Source: Trichobilharzia szidati
Lineage: Eukaryota; Platyhelminthes; Trematoda; Strigeidida; Schistosomatidae
DNA: 64,000 nt
NCBI GenBank assembly: GCA_944472155.2
Contig: OX235279.1
Span: 149,814,199-149,878,198, forward strand
Reading direction: 5' to 3'
Shown here: positions 57,772-64,000 of the stretch, in pieces
Position numbering within the stretch: the first letter of the stretch is position 1
How the letters are laid out: every line of letters starts with the position of its first letter
The notes under the pieces: generated by a model
The model's database searches: none
What the model was told of the DNA's origin: nothing
Seen by the model: only the letters and a program-made list of their open reading frames with translations
Translations under genes and position numbers: made by a program

Positions 57772-58164
57772 CTGAGGTTAAACAAAAAAAAGATAGTACA
57801 CATATAGTATGCTAAAATATAATATAGCTGTAGAGGTTAATAACAAATCCTAGACTAATCTGTGCTTTCAAATTGATTGCTTCGGTCAAACAAAACACGG
57901 GGTTCAATGAAAATTTGCGTCAAATCAAGAGGTGTTTAAACTTTCAAGTCATTATTTGGCATCCACAAGCGTATTTTGTTTGTCTGTTTCAGGTTTCATG
58001 CTGCTTTTAGATAAGTAGCACAATCTTCGGCTTGGTTTGATACAAAGGTTTTATCATTGTATAGCTACAAAGATGCCACACGCCCATAGATACACTATCA
58101 AATTATCAAAATTAACAACGAATCGTGTATTGTAGCTAATGACATACAATAATAACTAGAGCTA
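57772..58164. other. sequence upstream of the first visible receptor exon
   Basis: No further receptor exon recognised. The last part may be the upstream, decayed section of the PLE at 58165. Confidence 0.45.
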
Positions 58165-58806
58165 TCCATTGTGAAGAAATGCCTACGCTACAGCGGTTAC
58201 CCACAAAAGTTCATTGACAAGTATGGGAGACGTCATATTGAAAAAGTGAAAAGCAGCACAGTAGAGAAAAAGCCTATCTTTCTGCAGCTTGCATTCAAAG
58301 GTGATGATACTGCTAGTAGAATAAGATACAGACTGAACGCTACCCTGAAAAGAAGATATCCAGTCGCCAAGCTTGTATGTGTTTATCAAACAACTAGTTG
58401 TTTGAGACAATCAAACGTGGACAAACACCCGCCTCATGTTCCCTCCAACTGTGTCTACCAATTTACATGTACGTGCCAAAGTACATGCATTGGAAGAACA
58501 GAGAGAAGGGTTATTGTCAGCATTTCTGAACACATATCAAAGGACCTGAGACTGAAAGGTCCGCAAGCATTAAACAGTGCGATTGCGCGTCATCTATTTG
58601 ACACTGGTCATATTGTAGACAACTTGAAGTCGTTCAAAATAATCAACAAGCAAAAGAAACCTAGCTTGCTACGCTTTGCTGAAGTAACTGCTATCAAACG
58701 ACATAAACCAAATCTATGTACACAGAAAGAGACTGGTGAATCTTGCACTGCCCTGGTGATAACAAAAAATATACAACTTTTATTAGTCACCCTTTTTCTT
58801 GCTTAA
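58165..58806 (+). mobile_element. Penelope-like element, intact C-terminal ORF with GIY-YIG domain
   Basis: A 211-codon open frame (58171-58803) without interruption. Residues 1-90 look like the RT thumb (KCLRYSGYPQKFIDKYGRRH). Residues 91-180 form the GIY-YIG-type endonuclease: NCVYQFTCTCQSTCIGRTER, then RRVIVSISEH and ARHLFDTGHI. A C-terminal AEVTAIKRHKPNLCTQKETG follows. The RT palm is missing upstream. The 3' UTR continues to about 58850. Confidence 0.78.
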
Positions 58807-59276
58807 AACTCTACTACCTCATCTAAATATGACTCACCCTACCTTGTTCTTTTCTTTTTTTTCTATTGGCTTTTAGATAAAACATTTTCTTTAGTTACGT
58901 AATCTACTTTTTTGTTATGTTGTCTCTAGCCAAACCTTATTTTTATACACACATATATATACTGAACTCTGTTTTTGTTTCCAAGCCTAATTGTCTAATT
59001 ATTCTATAAATTGTCAGTGTTTGTAACTCTTAATTAGTTAAATCATTCCGGACTAATGTTACTTTTACTTCCTACCAATTACTCCTTGTGATCGTTGAAA
59101 AGTATGTTTAAATCTTTAATGTAATTCACATATTTTTTTATCGTTCAGGTTGTAACCAGTTGAGAAGAATCCTCGAAATAATAAAAGATGAGCTCATATT
59201 ATCCTGGTACAATTGTTGTTCTTGCTTTGTTTAAATAACTAGATCCGCCTAAACTACTGTGTACTTAGTAATAATG

Positions 59277-61030
59277 ATAATAAACGCTTTATTCTAAACA
59301 GTATTTGTTTTGGCGCAATTATGAAATTTTCAGTATGTAGTGCGGTATTGCATTCAATTTTCTCATTACACGATTAACAGTTAAAACAGGGAATTTACAT
59401 TGACAGTATTGTTCAACAAGAATATGAGTATTAAATTAAAATTCAAGTGGGAATAGTAACAACAATATAACAATGAAAAGTGTCGTTTACTTAGAGCTCC
59501 ACAGTAAGTTGGTAAGTTCCTGCCTTACACACTTTTCATCACATGAAATGAGTGCCTGACAAGTAAGGTAGTGTAGGATTATTACACTCAGACGTTCGAG
59601 CATATAGTCTTCTACTGTTGCTTCTAGTTCCACCTGATGAGATGTAAGCGTAGGGACATTTATTTATAGAGAGGATGCTGAGAGTGTGACAAGATAATAT
59701 TTACTAATTACTTGCATGAGTTCGTGTATGTATCTACAACAGTATTAACGAGTTGGCTTAGCGACATTTCACCCGCCGTCCTGCCTGCTGCTAGTGCCCT
59801 TTACAGTATAACAAAGTCCGTCATAAGTAGCCCAGGGCAGATTAAGTGGGAACAGTGAAGAAGGATATGCAGTAAACGAAAACTAACAAGCTTAGAAAGT
59901 AGGAAGTGAGTGAGTGATACTTATTATTATTCCCTTGATTTCCCTTGAGTGGAACACAGGGCTTCAAAAACACATCTCCACTTTTGTCCTATCTTCTGCA
60001 GTCCTCTTCAAGTTGGACCACTATCGGCCACAATGTCTCATCTCCTTCTCACATGATCTCCTCTTTGTCACCTTAGGAAGACCCATTTACCACTTTCCAT
60101 TGGGATTCCACTCGATGTCATTCGATGGTCTCCTCAATCTAATCCCGATCAATCTTCATTTTCTCCTACATATCTGTTCAACGATCAGCTCTTCGTTGGT
60201 TTGTGATACTCGAATGATACTAGACAGTCTTAACTCTCCTAGGTAGAACTAAAGCTAGACGAAATATCTTTCTGGAGACTAACATGAATAAAAATCAGAC
60301 GAAATACACAGTCTTCGGTATTTAACATCCTGCTTAGTCACAACTTCAGTGCTGTGCATGACAGTACAATCATGAGAACTATCCAATTGGTGTAAGTCAC
60401 ACGCTAGCATCTGAAAATGAATTAACAACGTGACACTTAGAGGGATTCTGCTTCAGACTATCTGACAAGCACTACTGATTAGTTTCTGATAAAAGTTGTT
60501 CATTTTGGAACTGTCTGACTGAGAAGTGGCCTGCATATGAACAGTCAGATGATCGTCATTCCTAACAAAATTGTCTTTATAAGAATGCGGTAAGTCAAGT
60601 AAGAAGGGAGAGAAGAGAAGAGGAGAAAGAACAGCTCATTGATGGACACCAGGTGGAATAATTGAAGCAGTTGGAGATTTCCCATTGTAAACAGTGTACT
60701 GATTTCTATTGTTAAAATAGGAATGCGACCCTGTATGAATCTAGCACTCTGCTTGTGTCACAGTAAGCTTGTTTAACAACAGAAGCCTATGTACAGAATC
60801 AAAGTTAGTTGGGTGATCAAGGAAGGCATAACGGTCATACTTCGCTCATTCTCTAAATTAGAGGTAATATCATGAATCAAGACAACGGTGGCATCTTAAG
60901 TACACCTTCTATTTTTGTAAGCAAATTTTCATGGTCGTTGAAATCCTTAAGTGAAGATTCAGAGTTAAGTAAAAGCAGTTTCCCCATCATTTTAAACAAT
61001 AATGAGGTGATATTATTGTGTTTAAATGAA
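59277..61030 (-). mobile_element. CR1-like LINE, minus, interrupted by RTE-A
   Basis: The 3' end is at about 59277 (reverse AATAAAGC). It runs to about 61030 with an RTE-A insertion at 59922-60235. Between about 60290 and 60840 it is a close inverted match of 52300-52860, including shared unusual substitutions. The RT remnant extends further upstream than in the plus copy (reverse reading of 60850-61020). Confidence 0.68.
59922..60235 (-). mobile_element. RTE-A 3' end nested in minus-strand CR1-like LINE
   Basis: ATTATTATT and the reverse of the shared 3' motif (GAAGCCCTGTGTTCCACTC) begin at about 59922. The coding remnant includes reverse-strand 'WRRSCEEEMRHC'. Truncated at about 60235. TGATACT occurs at both edges (near 59915 and 60208), a likely target-site duplication. 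Confidence 0.7.
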
Positions 61031-62449
61031 ATTAAAACCTAATGATTCGGGTACCCAAACAATTTTAATGTATTATGAAAAGCATTTGTAGCACAGGAGG
61101 ATAATTTCGATATAGCTGGACTCTCTGAGCTGGGCGGTTTACTTGCGGAAGTAAACAATTTGAGGATAATAAAGCATGAAAGCCCAAAGAAAAACTTTTG
61201 AGGCAGTTTGGAGGATTTCGGGGGCAATTTTAGGGCAAGCATTTTTGGGAAATTCTGAGGAAATGCAAGATTTTCATCCAAGAAACTTAGAAGAATTTCC
61301 CCTGAAAACCCTCATAAACTCCAAATACGCCGAAATTGCCCGAAATATTTTTGTTTGGGGGTAATTAATCTTGTTCGGCAACGACTAGCAATTTGTGTTC
61401 ATAACCACAGGAGCAGTCATTTCACGCACTCAAGTACGCTCCATAGCTCGTTGACACTCACCCACGCTAGTAAATCAGCCGGTTGAAAACACTTCGAATA
61501 ATTGCCAGGGTAAATAATACGATTTGGACACATAACTGAATGATTAAAAGAGAATAAATCCGAGAAATTCGATCAAATATGTAAGGTGTAATACTTTCAT
61601 TTTTGAAGGAATACTGTATTGAAGCGATATCAGCATTTGTGATGTGTGTTTTGCCAAAGGGTATGTTTCTAAATAGGTGAAATCAATAATTGGTCTCAAA
61701 GGAGCATCTATTTTGTACATTTTCGGCCTTTCATAAAATCTGGCGGCCGAGTTTTCTTGGAGACCTAATGATGGTTGATGAAATCTGAGTGATTCTGCTG
61801 AAGAAGCTTTGACTCAGATATGTCTTGTTTCTGAGTTTTCCTAAACATCCTGACATTACTTTGAGTGATTTATACTGATTCAAACTGTTTTGTATGTTGG
61901 TCTTCTAACTCTGTATACAGTGACATTAGATACATTCATATACAGTAAGCTAACTCTTTTGACTGTTGTCATAATGGTGACAATAACAAATTGTATGTTT
62001 ATTAATTAATCAATATGTATGTGTCTCGTCTGCATTCGAATTCTGTTGGTTATTCCCAAACACGTTGGGTGCCTGAGTTAGTTATTTAGTGAGAAATATT
62101 CATTGTCAGGGTATCAGTGGCAGGTGGGGCAAGTAACCAGGGTGATCAAAGTTGCAATTAGTGAACTCAACCGTCTAATATTTGCAGAAGTTGGCAGCAG
62201 ATTATGTATTATACCACTAGTGACAGTTTGTAATGTAATGATAATTGAGAAGACTGAACAAGTGAATTTGACACTTATTCATAATTCCGTGAGAGAATAT
62301 AGATACAACACATTTAAGGGGACTAGCTCCAACTATATGGACAAAGAAGCAATTTAACAAAGCAGTAAGATAGTAACGATATTATTAATATGAGATTAAA
62401 CAAAGTTATTATTATAAGTGTAAAACTTCGAGACTCTGGTATCGGGCCA
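61031..62449. other. unassigned region
   Basis: About 61040-61360 is richer in G on the plus strand and has overlapping short open stretches on both strands (61039-61281 minus, 61176-61361 plus), which suggests simple composition rather than genes. An 84-codon plus-strand stretch (62103-62354) has no family motif. No receptor exon recognised. Confidence 0.45.
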
Positions 62450-62635
62450 ATGGATCGGGTCCCAGTGGCTTATTGGTCTAGCGTCTCGCCTGGTCACCGA
62501 GAGGTCCTTGGTTCGAACCCCGTTGGATGCGTACTGATGAAGATTCCCAAACTTGAACAAAACAGTTGTCCAGTATTCCCAGGTTTCCAATGGTTCTCTA
62601 GTCGACGTCAACCCATGATGAAATCATATTTATGT
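62450..62635 (+). repeat. SINE-A copy with hammerhead segment
   Basis: Head ATCGGGTCCCAGTGGCTTAT (from about 62455), box B GGTTCGAACCCC. The hammerhead segment has an exact CTGATGA at 62534-62540, but the second core box reads GAACAAAAC instead of GAAAC. Tail GTCCAGTATTCCCAGG and onward to about 62635, then a PLE-associated repeat. Confidence 0.78.
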
Positions 62636-62639
62636 ATGA

Positions 62640-62795
62640 ATAAAACTTGTGCACTGTGGTAGAATGTAATTCCATTTTGGGTAAATTTTATTTTCATAAA
62701 GTCTCACAGTGTTTTACAGTAATGTTTACTGATGACGTTTCAAGCACAATTTATTGCTCATAATCATATCAAGATGATATGAGTAGTTATGTCCA
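62640..62795 (+). repeat. PLE-associated terminal-type repeat
   Basis: AACTTGTGCACTGTGGTAGA ... CTCACAGTG, TTTACTGATGACGTTTCAAG, then CACAATTTATTGCTCATAAT and CATATC. The same blocks occur in reverse at about 8915-9060 and 40905-41060, and partly at 40560-40670 and 50570-50710. Possibly a PLE terminal region, as similar tracts lie beside PLE fragments; not proven. Confidence 0.5.
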
Positions 62796-63479
62796 AAGGT
62801 TCATCAAAATGTATTCTAGAGATTAAGAATACTAATCATACACTGATGCTGTGAATTGAAACAAACAAATCCTAAGATTTTGATTGGACACTAGTAACTA
62901 GTGCGACTAGATTACTGATTTTCAGAATAGGAATAAAGGTATCTGACTTATTACATTTCATGTTTCCATCTGAAAATTTGATCTTTAATGCATCCTGAAC
63001 TAATTTACATCATGCAAACCACATGACTAGGCTCTGAATTGAATGGTCTGTGTAAAATGAATCAGCTGAGTCCATCGGTTGTTTCAGACTATTACATTTC
63101 ATTGTTATCGTACTCCTCTTGCATATAAATGAAATCTCATCAGTGTCCTGATGTTTCATGCAATGAAAATCTGCTCAACTGACAGTCTTAACAATGAAAT
63201 AAGAAAAATAGAAAATTTATGACATGAAAAAGTATATCCTAAAAAATTTGTTAAAGTCTCCATGATGAGAACAGAGACAAAGAGAGAAATACCTGTAAAA
63301 CTGAGTAGAAGAAACGTATATAGATGACTTTATCATTTAAAGGAGACACAGCTACTGAATTACTGACATTGAATCTCAGAAAAACAATAGTTAAAACATT
63401 CTTTGCTGCAATAATATTTTTTTATAGTTTACCACTAGTTGCATAACTCCAGTGCAGGTGAAAGATAAACCAGCGAGTC
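62796..63479. other. unassigned A/T-rich region
   Basis: Nothing recognised between the PLE-associated repeat and the last PLE fragment. Confidence 0.5.
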
Positions 63480-63900
63480 TAGCCACGTAAGTGTGCGTTT
63501 ATAAATTTAACTATTCTTGTGGTGACATTAATATAAGTAGAACGACTCAGCAAGCACATCGTTGTCTTCTCGAGCACTATCCAACGTGTTTAGATAAATG
63601 AGTAGTAAAGTCACTCAGGAGTTCCATATTGGATGGCACACCTTATGGATACAGATGAAAAGATTGATAAAAATTCCTCCTTTACGATCCTGTACAAGGT
63701 ACCGCCTCAATTCCCCAAGTTTGTACGCCGTCGATTACTAAGCATAGCTGAGGCAGTACTTATGAAGATTTTTCAGTCTACCTTTTGCGTTCAGGAAAAG
63801 TTTGTTCAATTTTTCTCCCTCCAACAGCGTTCAGCCCCAGCCTAGAATACTTGTGTCTGCCAGTGACACGGGATAACAGTAAAAGCTATTTTTACTTGTA
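63480..63900 (+). mobile_element. Penelope-like element fragment
   Basis: Decayed 'VYKFNYSCGDINISRTTQQA' near 63495-63555, 'HRCLLEHYPT' next, then an open stretch SSFTILYKVPPQFPKFVRRR and LLSIAEAVLMKIFQSTFCVQ to 63800. This is the PLE endonuclease C-terminal region. Confidence 0.62.
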
Positions 63901-64000
63901 CTACTGACTGCATTATCATTATCATACTGTGCTATAGTTGCATACTTTGATCTTAGTTTCACAATTTGTTATTATTATTAATCTACTTACATTCTGATGT

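Noticed and set aside
59277..61030. Large inverted duplication 52-61 kb as a segmental duplication of host sequence
   Set aside because: The matching parts are confined to the CR1-like element; flanking intron sequence does not match.
61039..61364. Overlapping open frames on both strands near 61.2 kb as a gene
   Set aside because: Low-complexity composition gives open frames in opposite directions; no family motif, splice context or conserved start.
62640..62795. CTGATGA plus GAAAC motifs in the PLE-associated repeat as a hammerhead
   Set aside because: CTGATGA and GAAAC lie on opposite strands. On the strand with GAAACGTC the upstream box is at best TTGATGA in some copies, with poor stem I pairing, so I do not call it.
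1..64000. CRISPR arrays, bacterial operons or phage genes
   Set aside because: No regularly spaced identical short repeats, no bacterial gene organisation; the introns and retroelements show a eukaryotic genome.

Overview
This is a stretch of a flatworm nuclear genome, most probably a blood fluke of the genus Schistosoma. The evidence is AT-rich DNA with long introns; tRNA-headed SINEs carrying a hammerhead-ribozyme segment like the schistosome Sm-alpha family, plus one canonical Sm-alpha-type hammerhead; and dense RTE, CR1-like and Penelope-like retroelements of types familiar from schistosomes. There are no bacterial features.

One host protein gene fills most of the window. It lies on the minus strand from 57771 (first exon visible) to 9790 (stop codon) and encodes an ionotropic glutamate receptor of the non-NMDA, kainate/AMPA-like type. 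I placed twelve exons. All eleven introns have GT..AG borders and the reading phase stays consistent across every junction, giving a continuous C-terminal product of about 776 residues. The parts, in order, are: the last portion of the amino-terminal domain (57771-46232), S1 of the ligand-binding domain (46327-33553), M1 and the pore loop (29383-29202), M3 and the start of S2 (27647-27472), the rest of S2 (22406-21090), M4 (17912-17690) and a cytoplasmic tail (9984-9790). The 5' part (signal peptide and first part of the amino-terminal domain) lies beyond 57771 or outside the window.

The introns are filled with transposon debris. (1) RTE-A, an RTE-clade LINE with AP-endonuclease and reverse transcriptase, of the kind often mis-annotated as 'craniofacial development protein 2', has about 16 copies; the most complete is 35868-38745 minus. 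(2) RTE-B, a second SR3/Perere-3-like RTE, lies at 6600-8190 minus. (3) A CR1-like LINE is present in about five pieces, two of them with nested RTE-A insertions. (4) Penelope-like elements (PLEs) with a GIY-YIG endonuclease domain are present in about ten pieces; the longest open frame is 58171-58806. (5) A faint Ty3/Gypsy-like remnant lies near 19.2-20.2 kb. (6) SINE-A has a tRNA-like head plus a hammerhead. (7) SINE-B has a tRNA-like head, a body resembling the RTE-A 5' UTR and a 3' end shared with RTE-A. The only non-coding RNA gene seen is a full-length 5S rRNA (48680-48799 minus), directly followed by a tRNA-like SINE-B head.

No new cellular system is evident. The most interesting points are: the unusual pore, gate and ligand-site sequence of the receptor; three RTE-A copies sharing one 4-nt insertion exactly inside the reverse-transcriptase catalytic motif; a SINE that looks assembled from both ends of its partner LINE; a 5S/tRNA-like composite; several near-perfect inverted repeats, the best being a hairpin with arms of about 148 bp at 42202-42522; and a series of hammerhead-ribozyme copies.
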